Shown here: positions 1-6,138 of the stretch, one piece after another
How the letters are laid out: the number at the start of each line of letters is the position of its first letter
Position numbering within the stretch: position 1 is the first letter of the stretch
Source: UKL13-2 sp031368465
Lineage (GTDB): Bacteria > Pseudomonadota > Gammaproteobacteria > Burkholderiales > Usitatibacteraceae
Reading direction: 5' to 3'
Assembly: GCA_031368465.1 (NCBI GenBank)
Contig: JANMNT010000104.1
Span: 1-9,415 of the forward strand
DNA length: 9,415 nucleotides
Program-made: the position numbers and the translations under genes
The notes under the pieces: generated by a model
Seen by the model: the letters and a program-made list of their open reading frames with translations, nothing else
Database searches by the model: none
Told to the model about the DNA's origin: nothing

Positions 1-15
1 GCAGCAGCAGCAGCA
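1..15 (+). repeat. (GCA)5 trinucleotide repeat encoding poly-Ala
   Basis: Five perfect GCA units start at the window edge and continue into GCC GCT, giving at least seven consecutive Ala codons in the DUF3494 reading frame. The true length is unknown because the repeat is cut by the window edge. Confidence 0.7.
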
Positions 16-492
16 GCCGCTCGCGCTGCCGCACTGGTCGCATATGGCCAATTAGTTGCCGCGCCGGGCGGTCCAGACCCTGGAGCCGGAAACTTGGGCG
101 GCCTGACCTTGGCTCCCGGCAACTACACTGCAGCAGGCGGCACATTCATGATCTCCGGCAGTGACCTGACCTTGGATGGACAAGGCAATCCTAACGCAAC
201 GTGGATCTTCCAGATGGCGGCGACGCTCACGGTCGGCGGGCCCGGTGCGCCCCGAAATGTGATCTTGATAAACGGTGCGCAGGCGAAAAATGTGTTTTGG
301 CAGGTCGGCACTGCAGCAACGATTAATGCAGCAGGGGGCGGCACCATGGTCGGCACCATCATTGCCGATGTGGGCAACATATCAACATCAACGGCAGGCA
401 ACGTTGCCCTCGTGACGGTGAATGGCCGATTGCTGTCGCTGTTATCGTCAGTAACGATTGTCAACACCGTCGTCAACGTACCGGGGCCTTGA
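1..492 (+). CDS. DUF3494 ice-binding-like protein, 5' end outside window
   Basis: The frame is open from the first base to the TGA at 490-492, so this is the C-terminal 163 residues of a longer protein; signal peptide and start are missing. The text matches the DUF3494 family (ice-binding proteins of the beta-solenoid IBP-1 fold): GNLGGLTLAPGNY, then a LTLDGQGNPNATWIFQ-like block, a NGAQAKNVFWQVG block, GTIIA and VNGRLLS, in the usual order. Members are secreted or surface proteins; some bind ice, others act as adhesins, and the ice-binding face cannot be judged from sequence by eye. The segment opens with an Ala-rich helix-like stretch and ends shortly after the solenoid (VNVPGP), so there is no visible C-terminal anchor. 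The ompA-like gene follows 95 bases downstream across a hairpin. Family call is firm; ice binding itself is not shown. Confidence 0.88.
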   Translation, partial: AAAAAAARAAALVAYGQLVAAPGGPDPGAGNLGGLTLAPGNYTAAGGTFMISGSDLTLDGQGNPNATWIFQMAATLTVGGPGAPRNVILINGAQAKNVFWQVGTAATINAAGGGTMVGTIIADVGNISTSTAGNVALVTVNGRLLSLLSSVTIVNTVVNVPGP

Positions 493-513
493 TGGCTGTT
501 GCAGAACATGTCG

Positions 514-548
514 GAAGCCGCGCGGTTGCCGTTTGAGCGCGCGGCTTC
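514..548 (+). other. Strong hairpin between DUF3494 and ompA-like genes
   Basis: Arms GAAGCCGCGCG (514-524) and CGCGCGGCTTC (538-548) are perfectly complementary over 11 bp with a 13-base loop. A weaker outer pairing is possible (GCTGTTG at 495-501 with CAACAGC near 557-563). It starts 21 bases after the DUF3494 stop, so a transcript-end or processing role is likely, but no U-run follows on either strand, so it is not a classical intrinsic terminator. Confidence 0.6.
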
Positions 549-587
549 TACCAAGCCAACAGCGTGATTGAAAAATTGGAGAACAAG

Positions 588-1775
588 ATGAAACTCAGCA
601 GATCCACCGAATATACCAACACTCGCAGTAAACAAAAAACCATTGCCTGGCTGGTGCAGGCAATGGTGATGCTGGCCAGTACGGCGGCAATTGCAGAAGA
701 ACCCTATTGGTATGCGGGGGCCAGTGCGGGAGAAACACGCGCCAAGATTGACGACGAAAAAATCATCGCCAATTTGCTGCGCGGTGGTTTTACCACCACC
801 TCGATTACAGATGACAACCGCGACACCGGCTACAAGATTTTTGGCGGCTATCAATTCAATCGATATTTTGGCCTTGAGGCTGGATACGCCGACCTGGGCA
901 AGTTTGGATTTAACGCCAGAACCGTTCCACTTGGCGCGCTTAGCGGCAACATCAAGCTTCAGGGTGCAAATTTGGATCTGGTGGGCACGCTTCCGCTAAC
1001 CGAACGTTTTTCTGCGTTTGCGCGTGTTGGTGCCTTCTACGGTCGCGCGCGTGACGAATTTACCGGTAGCGGTTTGGTCAGCGTGCTCAATCGGATGCCA
1101 AGCAAGACTGAAACCAATCTAAAGGCGGGCGTGGGTTTGCAGTATGCGTTCACCAAAGCGGTCGCGATGCGATTGGAGGGCGAGCGTTATCGCGTCAACG
1201 ACGCAGTTGGCGGGCGCGGCGATATCGATATGGTTTCACTCGGACTGGTCTATCGCTGGCAAACAGCCCAACCACCGCCGCCGATGCCTGAACGGATGCC
1301 TGAGCCGGCACCCTATGTCGCGCCACCACCGCCACCGGCTCCGGTTGTCGCGCCACCGCCGCCGCCTCCACCACCGGCGGTGCCACCGCGTAAGAGCCAG
1401 TTTACGTTTTCGGCAGACGCGTTATTTGAGTTTGATCGGTTTCAAATCGGGCCAACAGGTGCCGCACATCTGGATACATTCGCCGGCCAGTTGCGCGGGT
1501 TGACCTATGATGCCATCACGGTAACCGGTCACGCAGATCGCATTGGATCGCCAACCTATAATCAGGCGCTGTCGTTAAAGCGTGCCGACGCCGTAAAGGC
1601 CTACCTTGTCAACAATGCAGGTATCGCATCTGACAAAATTCGCGTCGAGGGACGAGGAGAGGCGGTGCCACTGACGCAGCCGGCAGATTGTACGGGGCGA
1701 AAAGCGACCAAAGCGCTGATCACCTGTCTACAGCCTGACCGCCGTGTTGTTGTCGACGTAAGCGGTCTCAAATAG
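588..1775 (+). CDS. OmpA-family outer-membrane protein
   Basis: The product is 395 aa. The ATG at 588 is chosen because GGAG lies 6 bases upstream (578-581); a GTG at 564 would add 8 residues without a ribosome site. Residues 1-36 form a long signal peptide ending AIA before EEPYWYAG. Residues about 37-227 carry repeated aromatic/Gly strands like an OmpA-type eight-stranded barrel (for example KIFGGYQFNRYFGLEAGYAD). Residues 228-268 are a Pro-rich linker with two near copies of VAPPPPP. Residues about 269-395 are an OmpA C-terminal peptidoglycan-binding domain: TGHADRIGS with Asp317 and LSLKRA with Arg332, the pair known to hold diaminopimelate, then a final PDRRVVVDV. Two Cys at 368 and 380 in the tail are typical of betaproteobacterial members and may form a disulphide. 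Role: outer-membrane to peptidoglycan tether. Confidence 0.93.
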   Translation: MKLSRSTEYTNTRSKQKTIAWLVQAMVMLASTAAIAEEPYWYAGASAGETRAKIDDEKIIANLLRGGFTTTSITDDNRDTGYKIFGGYQFNRYFGLEAGYADLGKFGFNARTVPLGALSGNIKLQGANLDLVGTLPLTERFSAFARVGAFYGRARDEFTGSGLVSVLNRMPSKTETNLKAGVGLQYAFTKAVAMRLEGERYRVNDAVGGRGDIDMVSLGLVYRWQTAQPPPPMPERMPEPAPYVAPPPPPAPVVAPPPPPPPPAVPPRKSQFTFSADALFEFDRFQIGPTGAAHLDTFAGQLRGLTYDAITVTGHADRIGSPTYNQALSLKRADAVKAYLVNNAGIASDKIRVEGRGEAVPLTQPADCTGRKATKALITCLQPDRRVVVDVSGLK

Positions 1776-2062
1776 TGCGTTGCGGCCGTCCGACGCCTGA
1801 AACAAATGGCGCCGGGCGGTTTGCACGTGAATTTCATGTTTTGACCGAATTTGAATGATCCGGCGCATGCGAGCGGCACAGTCAAATCCGGGATAGACCC
1901 AACCTGGCGGGAATTGCGGCCATGCGGTACTTGCCGCATCGAATCAGGTGCACGGCAAACTTCAACAACGCGTCGGGACAATCCGGTGCGTTGGTGCGTT
2001 CAAAACACACCGATCAATAGCAGCGGCTTCCCTGCGCTGGCGAACTTTTGAGACTCAGAGCA
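1776..2062. other. Intergenic region upstream of the AI-2E transporter gene
   Basis: About 290 bases without a convincing gene. A 66-codon frame from a TTG at 1851 has no ribosome site and no recognisable domain. One small hairpin is visible: ATGCGG (1922-1927), six-base loop, CCGCAT (1934-1939). No clear promoter could be assigned. Confidence 0.4.
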
Positions 2063-3271
2063 ATGGCACGTCAATCAAGCCCGCCGCCCATTCCGGATGA
2101 CAGCGATGACACCAAGCCGATCAAGCTTCGGGCTGCACATATTCACATCGCCGAAGTTTTTGTTGCGGTTGTGGCATTAATTGCCTTGCTCTATTTTGCC
2201 AGGGCGTTCTTCATTCCATTGTTGCTTGGTGTGCTCGGTAGCTACACGCTGCACCCATTGGTTGACTTTCTTGAAAAGTTGCGCATTCCACGCGGAATTG
2301 GCGCGGCGTTGGTACTGCTTGCGGTAATTGCGATCATTGGCTGGTTTGGCATGGTCATGCGCGACGAAGCCAGCAAATTTGTCGAGACACTTCCGCTTAT
2401 CGCCAAAGAGTTGCGCCACGAACTCAACTTGCAGCGAACCAGCACACCGAGCCCGCTGCAGAACATGCAAGAAGCCGCGCGTGAGTTGCAAGGGGCTGCG
2501 GGTGATGCCGCAAAGCAGGTTCCCAGCGCAGATTTGTCAAAGGCAAATGCCAGAGCTGCTGGTGTCTCGCCGTCAACCAAACCCTCGCGGGCGCCTCCGC
2601 CAACAAACACATCACCCGAGCCAACATGGCTTGGCGACTACATTCTCGCGCAGACAACACTGTTGATCGGCGTGTTTGCACAGACGCCAATTGTTTTGCT
2701 TCTCATCTATTTTCTGCTTGCGGCGGGATCAAATTTCCGGCGCAAACTAATCGGCCTGGTTGGTCCATCCCTGACAACCCGCAAAGAAGTGATCCGAATA
2801 CTCGAAGAAATTCATGTCCAGGTGCAGCGCTATATGCTGACGACACTGGTCTCGAATATCGTCATTGGTTTGGCGACATGGCAGGCGTTTAATGCGCTTG
2901 GCGTGGAAAACGCCGGCGCGTGGGGATTTGCCGCCGGGTTGCTGCATTTTGTGCCCTACCTTGGGCCGGGTGTTATCGCGGTGACATGCGGAATTGCGGG
3001 TTTTATCCAGTTTACGTCGATGACTCACGCGCTGTTAATTGCTGGTGTTTCTCTTCTGCTTTCCAGTTTTATCGGCCTGGCAACCATGGGCTGGGTACAA
3101 AGCCGGTTTGCGCGCGTTGACACTGCGGTATTGTTCATCGCGCTGCTATTTTTTGGCTGGCTGTGGGGAATTTGGGGTCTTCTGTTGGGCGCGCCGATCG
3201 TTGCCATTGCAAAGGTCGTCTTCGACCGGGTTGACTCATTAAATTCCGTCGGAAAATTACTCGGCAAGTAA
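2063..3271 (+). CDS. AI-2E family transporter (PerM/YdiK type membrane protein)
   Basis: The product is 402 aa from ATG 2063; a TTG at 2048 would add 5 residues, and neither start has a strong ribosome site (AGAG at 2057-2060). About eight membrane segments are visible: two near residues 30-65, one at 79-100, one at 198-221, and more at 262-280, 285-315, 322-345 and 354-388. The family signature HFVPYLGPG is at 295-303 and the C-terminal LFFGWLWGIWGLLLGAP block at 362-377. Residues about 125-190 form a hydrophilic Ala/Pro/Ser-rich insert between membrane segments, which is the variable part in this family. Members include exporters such as TqsA and Na+/H+-antiporter-like proteins, so the substrate cannot be named. 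The gene stands alone: 272 or more bases upstream and 177 downstream are non-coding. Confidence 0.9.
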   Translation: MARQSSPPPIPDDSDDTKPIKLRAAHIHIAEVFVAVVALIALLYFARAFFIPLLLGVLGSYTLHPLVDFLEKLRIPRGIGAALVLLAVIAIIGWFGMVMRDEASKFVETLPLIAKELRHELNLQRTSTPSPLQNMQEAARELQGAAGDAAKQVPSADLSKANARAAGVSPSTKPSRAPPPTNTSPEPTWLGDYILAQTTLLIGVFAQTPIVLLLIYFLLAAGSNFRRKLIGLVGPSLTTRKEVIRILEEIHVQVQRYMLTTLVSNIVIGLATWQAFNALGVENAGAWGFAAGLLHFVPYLGPGVIAVTCGIAGFIQFTSMTHALLIAGVSLLLSSFIGLATMGWVQSRFARVDTAVLFIALLFFGWLWGIWGLLLGAPIVAIAKVVFDRVDSLNSVGKLLGK

Positions 3272-3339
3272 CCATTTCGCCGGCTGCAGTGCATCGCAAT
3301 ACGTTGCGGTTGTTTCGATTGCTGCGTTTGCCCGGTTTT

Positions 3340-3357
3340 TGTACGTCACCGTACAGA
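3340..3357 (+). promoter_or_regulatory. Inverted-repeat motif upstream of BON lipoprotein gene
   Basis: TGTACG (3340-3345), TCAC, CGTACA (3350-3355) is a perfect 6-bp inverted repeat, followed by GA. It ends 91 bases before the BON gene ATG. A matching 18-mer (15 of 18 bases) lies at 6028-6045, 93 bases before the PA2779 gene. The symmetry and repeated placement suggest a binding site for a dimeric regulator; which regulator is unknown. Confidence 0.5.
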
Positions 3358-3394
3358 TTTATCGTCAAGAACAGTTGAATATGAATTGCCTTGC

Positions 3395-3418
3395 CACAGT
3401 GGCGCTTTGCACACTGTG
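3395..3418 (+). other. Hairpin in BON gene leader
   Basis: CACAGTG (3395-3401) and CACTGTG (3412-3418) pair perfectly around a 10-base loop. It lies between the 3340 motif and the start codon at 3449, so it would be in the 5' untranslated region if transcription starts near the motif. Confidence 0.4.
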
Positions 3419-3448
3419 ACGCAACACCAACGCTCGGGACCACCGCAT

Positions 3449-4063
3449 ATGACTACCCCGCAAAATACTTACAATGGCGAAAGAACCAACACTTCGCGAT
3501 TATCTCTTGAGGTTATCGTTGTTCTGGTCATTCTCGCCAGCGCGATTGTTGTCGGCTGCAATAAAAACACACCGCCCGCCGGCGCGACCCCGGCGACAAC
3601 ATCCGTCGGTAATGAAATCGACGATACGGTCATCACAACCAGATTGAAGGCAACCTTGCTCGGTGATCCTGACACAAAGGGATTCGACATCAAGGTTGAA
3701 ACACGCAAGGGAATCGTGCAACTGAGTGGATTCGTTAACTCTCAGGTCGCAATTGATCGTGCGCTATCCATTGCACGTCGTGTCGAGGGCGTCAAAGGCG
3801 TCGAAAGTGGTATGACAATCAAGGAAGGCAGGGTCACGGCCGGCAACGAAGTCGACGATAGCATCGTCACCACCCGCGTGAAGTCCGCATTGCTGACTGA
3901 CACAATGATCAAGAGTTTCGACATTGCTGTCGTTACCCGTAAGGGCAGCGTTCAGCTTTCCGGATTTGTCGACAGCGAAGCGCAAATTAGACGTGCCGTT
4001 GATATTGCGACCCGCACAAAGGACGTACAGTCAGTTGTAAATGAACTCAAGGTCAAAAAATAA
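3449..4063 (+). CDS. BON-domain lipoprotein (two BON domains, OsmY-like)
   Basis: The product is 204 aa from ATG 3449, with GGGA at 3436-3439 nine bases upstream; an upstream TTG at 3386 would destroy the signal sequence. Residues 18-36 are hydrophobic and end in VVGC, a lipobox with lipid-bearing Cys37; the 17-residue stretch before it is unusually long. Two tandem BON domains follow, each opening GNE[IV]DD (residues 54 and 132) and carrying ITTRLKATLL/VTTRVKSALL, a Phe-Asp-Ile strand and VQLSGFV[ND]S. They clearly arose by internal duplication. BON domains bind phospholipid or periplasmic surfaces; relatives such as OsmY and DolP support envelope integrity under stress. Outer- versus inner-membrane sorting is uncertain, since Asn38 rather than Asp follows the Cys, which favours the outer membrane. 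The gene appears monocistronic. Confidence 0.92.
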   Translation: MTTPQNTYNGERTNTSRLSLEVIVVLVILASAIVVGCNKNTPPAGATPATTSVGNEIDDTVITTRLKATLLGDPDTKGFDIKVETRKGIVQLSGFVNSQVAIDRALSIARRVEGVKGVESGMTIKEGRVTAGNEVDDSIVTTRVKSALLTDTMIKSFDIAVVTRKGSVQLSGFVDSEAQIRRAVDIATRTKDVQSVVNELKVKK

Positions 4064-4151
4064 CCGGCGATGTTGTGCAAGTGCCGTTGATACCGTCAGC
4101 GATAGATTGATAGAAGTCGTGAGGCGCAATTCGAACCAGCGTTGCAAAAGT

Positions 4152-4195
4152 AGGGCCAGGGCGATTTGTCGTGAGTGAGAAATTGCCCTGGCCCT
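4152..4195. other. Long near-perfect hairpin between BON and lmo0937-type genes
   Basis: Arms AGGGCCAGGGCGATTT (4152-4167) and AAATTGCCCTGGCCCT (4180-4195) pair over 16 bp with one G-U wobble and a 12-base loop. It begins 88 bases after the BON stop and ends 47 bases before the next start. There is no U-run on the plus strand; on the minus strand the stem is followed by ACTTTT, so it would work better as a terminator in that direction, where no gene lies. It could be a transcript 3' stabiliser, a factor-assisted terminator or a structured leader. Confidence 0.6.
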
Positions 4196-4242
4196 GCTCC
4201 CCCGTAACATCCATACGACACCTACTCTAGAGGTCTTTAATC

Positions 4243-4389
4243 ATGCTTTATACAATCGCGGTCATTCTGGTTATTCTTTGGTTGCTGGGCCTTGTAACGT
4301 CGGTCACAGCAGGCGGCTTGATTCACATATTGCTCGTAATCGCCATCATCGCCGTCCTGCTGAACGTTATTGGTGGACGCCGTTCCTGA
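4243..4389 (+). CDS. lmo0937-family small membrane protein
   Basis: A 48-residue product starts at ATG 4243 with AGAGG at 4229-4233 nine bases upstream, and ends at TGA 4387-4389. The sequence MLYTIAVILVILWLLGLV, a short Gly-Gly turn, then HILLVIAIIAVLLNVIGG and RRS, matches the lmo0937-type family: two hydrophobic segments (about residues 4-20 and 26-43), a Gly-rich hinge and a basic C-terminal end. These peptides are inner-membrane proteins of unknown function, often found near BON, CsbD and other general-stress genes in proteobacteria. Here it sits between a BON lipoprotein and sodB, 77 bases upstream of the latter, so shared transcription with sodB is possible. Confidence 0.85.
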   Translation: MLYTIAVILVILWLLGLVTSVTAGGLIHILLVIAIIAVLLNVIGGRRS

Positions 4390-4466
4390 CGGTTGGTACA
4401 CCGCCTGCCGCACTGCCAATATGGGCGGCTTGTCCGTATCACTTCTAATGTACCTTCGGAGATCCG

Positions 4467-5063
4467 ATGACTGTTTTTGCCCAGGTTGCCCTGCCTTACG
4501 CTAAAGATGCGCTCGCCCCGCATATCTCCCTTGAAACCATCGACTTTCACTATGGTAAACATCACGCCACCTACGTTACCAACCTGAACAATCTCGTCAA
4601 GGGCACTCGATTCGAGAATATGACTCTCGAAGAGGTTGTCAAACAGGCGCCATCCGGCCCCATTTTTAATAACTCCGCACAAATCTGGAATCATGACTTC
4701 TATTTTCTCGGACTTAAGCCGGCAACGACGGGTGGTGGCGGCAAACCAACCGGTGCACTCGCAACTGCTATCGACAAACAATTTGGGTCATTTGACGAAT
4801 TTCAGAAACAATTTGATGCAAAGGCTGCCGGCACGTTTGGTTCGGGTTGGACGTGGTTGTGCAAACAATCCGATGGCTCGCTTTCACTGGAAAGCACCAG
4901 CAACGCTGCAACCCCTCTGAATCAGGGTATGACGCCACTGCTCACGTGCGATGTTTGGGAACATGCCTACTACATCGACTATCGCAACAGCCGTCCGAAT
5001 TACCTTAAGGGCTTTTGGCAGATCGCCAATTGGGACTTTGCCGCCGCCAATTTTGCCAAATAG
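4467..5063 (+). CDS. sodB: Superoxide dismutase, Fe type
   Basis: The product is 198 aa, close to the family norm (about 192-200), starting at ATG 4467 with GGAG at 4458-4461 five bases upstream. It converts superoxide to oxygen and hydrogen peroxide in the cytoplasm. Metal ligands can be placed by alignment with remembered E. coli SodB: His28 (FHYGKHH), His76 (WNHDF), Asp162 and His166 (DVWEHAYYIDYRN). Gln72 in AQIWNH is the second-sphere Gln typical of Fe enzymes rather than Mn enzymes. There is no signal peptide. Cys161 precedes the ligand Asp where E. coli has Val. No iron-regulatory site could be identified upstream; a poor promoter match (TTGGTA, 18 bases, CAATAT at 4393-4422) is the best seen. 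Confidence 0.97.
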   Translation: MTVFAQVALPYAKDALAPHISLETIDFHYGKHHATYVTNLNNLVKGTRFENMTLEEVVKQAPSGPIFNNSAQIWNHDFYFLGLKPATTGGGGKPTGALATAIDKQFGSFDEFQKQFDAKAAGTFGSGWTWLCKQSDGSLSLESTSNAATPLNQGMTPLLTCDVWEHAYYIDYRNSRPNYLKGFWQIANWDFAAANFAK

Positions 5064-5118
5064 GCGATGCGCGTAATGACATGATAGTCATGCAAATTTC
5101 CGTGGAACGTCCTGACAA

Positions 5119-5161
5119 CAGACCGGGCACAGGAGATCAGCGCTGGTCTGCGCCGATTTTT
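5119..5161 (+). terminator. Possible weak terminator after sodB
   Basis: CAGACCGG (5119-5126) can pair with CTGGTCTG (5143-5150), eight pairs with one wobble and a 16-base loop, and five T residues follow at 5157-5161. The T-run begins six bases after the stem, which is further than in good terminators, so the call is tentative. Confidence 0.35.
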
Positions 5162-5206
5162 AGAGGCACGTGAATTTAGGCGCACGCCGGGGCGCTCCGT
5201 CTTGAA

Positions 5207-5229
5207 CGATGGCATAACTTATGCCATCG
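5207..5229. promoter_or_regulatory. Perfect 11+1+11 palindrome
   Basis: CGATGGCATAA (5207-5217), a single C, and TTATGCCATCG (5219-5229) are exact reverse complements. The very short centre is more typical of a protein-binding operator than of an RNA hairpin, though a 9-bp stem with a five-base loop is possible. The nearest genes are sodB, ending at 5063, and the minus-strand small gene ending at 5484, neither placed like a regulated start. Confidence 0.5.
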
Positions 5230-5424
5230 CGTCGACCACGGCATCCCGTCCTTGATGATCTTGCTGCATCGACTGATATCAACGCCTGAATAGGCAGTGC
5301 CCGACGATACGGTGCATTGGCAACATTATTGACGCAACGATACGGAATGCGGTTCGTTCATAAAATATTCTGCGAAGCGGCATGTCCCGAATGAACGCAT
5401 CTGGGGCACCGCATCCCTATTGCC

Positions 5425-5474
5425 CGTGACGAACCGGTTTGCGCCGAGCATCGGGCGCATTCCGGTTCGTTACG
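5425..5474. repeat. Large imperfect hairpin (REP-like)
   Basis: Two 21-base arms (5425-5445 and 5454-5474) flank an 8-base loop; 18 positions pair plainly, one as a wobble, with a two-base T-T bubble. Core paired blocks are CGAACCGG with CCGGTTCG, and TGCGCC with GGCGCA. It ends 9 bases beyond the stop of the minus-strand small gene, so it could protect or end that transcript, but no U-run follows. Confidence 0.55.
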
Positions 5475-5483
5475 GTTGAACAT

Positions 5484-5687
5484 CTATTCGGCAGTGCTCT
5501 TGCAGGCGCTCACGCTGTTACCCTGCGCCTTGTTGCAGCACGACATCGCGCTCTTTGATGAATCTTTTGCGTCGACAAGACTGTCCTTTTCATGATGCTC
5601 GGCAGCTTTGCGGTGATGCAAGGCAGCAGCGTCATGATCACTCGCGGCTTGTTTGTGGAGTGCAGCCGATGATTGATTTTGGTGCAT
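5484..5687 (-). CDS. Small His/Cys-rich hypothetical protein
   Basis: The 67-residue product has a perfect AAGGAG (complement of 5695-5700) seven bases before its ATG, which makes translation likely. No signal peptide or membrane segment is visible. Residues 10-36 are a predicted amphipathic helix with a seven-residue pattern: His11, His18, His25 and His32 are exactly seven apart, with extra His24 and His31, and Ala pairs at matching positions. The tail has Cys50-Cys51 and Cys62. The helical part resembles small Ala/His-rich peptides common in Burkholderiales (HHxxAAxHH-type repeats), whose function is unknown. His stripe plus Cys cluster would suit metal binding, but that is inference. The gene is isolated and transcribed against its neighbours. 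Confidence 0.65.
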   Translation of the reverse strand: MHQNQSSAALHKQAASDHDAAALHHRKAAEHHEKDSLVDAKDSSKSAMSCCNKAQGNSVSACKSTAE

Positions 5688-5952
5688 AGTGGAACTCCTT
5701 CAGATTAGTGTTTAGCAACGCAGTCGCAGACAGATTTCTCTGCTCACCAATATCAGTGATCCGAACCGGTGTCCCGACAAGATAGGCGCGCAAATGTGTT
5801 GTAACCGTTCGGCACCCAACACTATGCGCAACTATTTCAGAATGGTGATCCCCGCGCTTTACCAATGGTCCGGCGCAACGGTATGTACTTGCAGCGTCTT
5901 CTTGGAAGCGTTTGTGTTTTTGTTTGGTCGCGCTTGTGCACACGCTTTCTCG

Positions 5953-6000
5953 GTGCGCGTATTTGTGCACATTTCCGTGCATATTTCTCTGCGCGTTCTT
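5953..6000 (+). repeat. Degenerate 12-bp tandem repeat, four copies
   Basis: Consecutive 12-base units read GTGCGCGTATTT, GTGCACATTTCC, GTGCATATTTCT and CTGCGCGTTCTT, in exact register. The core is GTGC followed by a T-rich tail. It lies 28 bases upstream of the motif at 6028, so it may be part of a promoter-proximal control region; it could also be chance low complexity. Confidence 0.45.
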
Positions 6001-6027
6001 CTTTATAACCGCTTTTGACCGCTCTTG

Positions 6028-6045
6028 TGTACGACAGCGCACAGA
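6028..6045 (+). promoter_or_regulatory. Second copy of TGTACG-N4-CGYACAGA motif
   Basis: TGTACGACAGCGCACAGA matches the 18-mer at 3340-3357 in 15 positions; the three differences are two spacer bases and one arm base. It ends 93 bases before the PA2779-type ATG, against 91 bases for the BON gene copy. It is therefore likely to control the PA2779-PA2778 operon. Confidence 0.5.
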
Positions 6046-6138
6046 ATGAAATAGGCAACTACGTGATAGTCAAATTTCGTCCAGTTGCGCGACCCCTTTG
6101 GTGCCGTGTCAGCTCGACGCCTACTACTGGAGATCAAG

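Larger units (their letters stand above)
5064..5483. other. Gene-poor region with several inverted repeats
   Basis: About 420 bases after sodB show no convincing gene on either strand. They contain a weak terminator candidate, a 23-base palindrome at 5207, a 9-bp direct repeat ACGATACGG (5304-5312 and 5337-5345), a 7-bp inverted pair CGTTCAT/ATGAACG (5355-5361, 5391-5397) and a large hairpin at 5425. The density of symmetry suggests regulatory or REP-like DNA, or a structured RNA; no known RNA family was recognised. Confidence 0.5.
5688..6138. other. Divergent intergenic region between small gene and PA2779-type gene
   Basis: About 450 bases separate two divergently read genes. Frames on both strands run through 5794-6058 but lack ribosome sites and domain-like content. 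The region is T-rich near 5900-6030 and holds the 12-bp tandem repeat, the pair AACCGCTTTT/GACCGCTCTT (6007-6026) and the shared regulatory motif at 6028. It probably contains both promoters. Confidence 0.45.

Noticed and set aside
123..854. 243-codon minus-strand frame across DUF3494 and ompA-like genes
   Set aside because: It is antisense to two recognisable genes, has no domain-like sequence and spans their intergenic hairpin; a long shadow frame.
1851..2051. 66-codon plus-strand frame before the AI-2E gene
   Set aside because: Starts at TTG without a ribosome site, and composition does not resemble a protein family.
4114..4145. Minus-strand GGTTCGAATT resembling a tRNA T-arm
   Set aside because: Flanking bases do not form the T stem, and no acceptor, D or anticodon arms could be built around it.
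5638..6058. Two overlapping minus-strand frames (134 and 73 codons) and a plus frame at 5794-6018
   Set aside because: They overlap each other and the well-supported small gene, lack ribosome sites, and their residue repeats just reflect the 12-bp DNA repeat.
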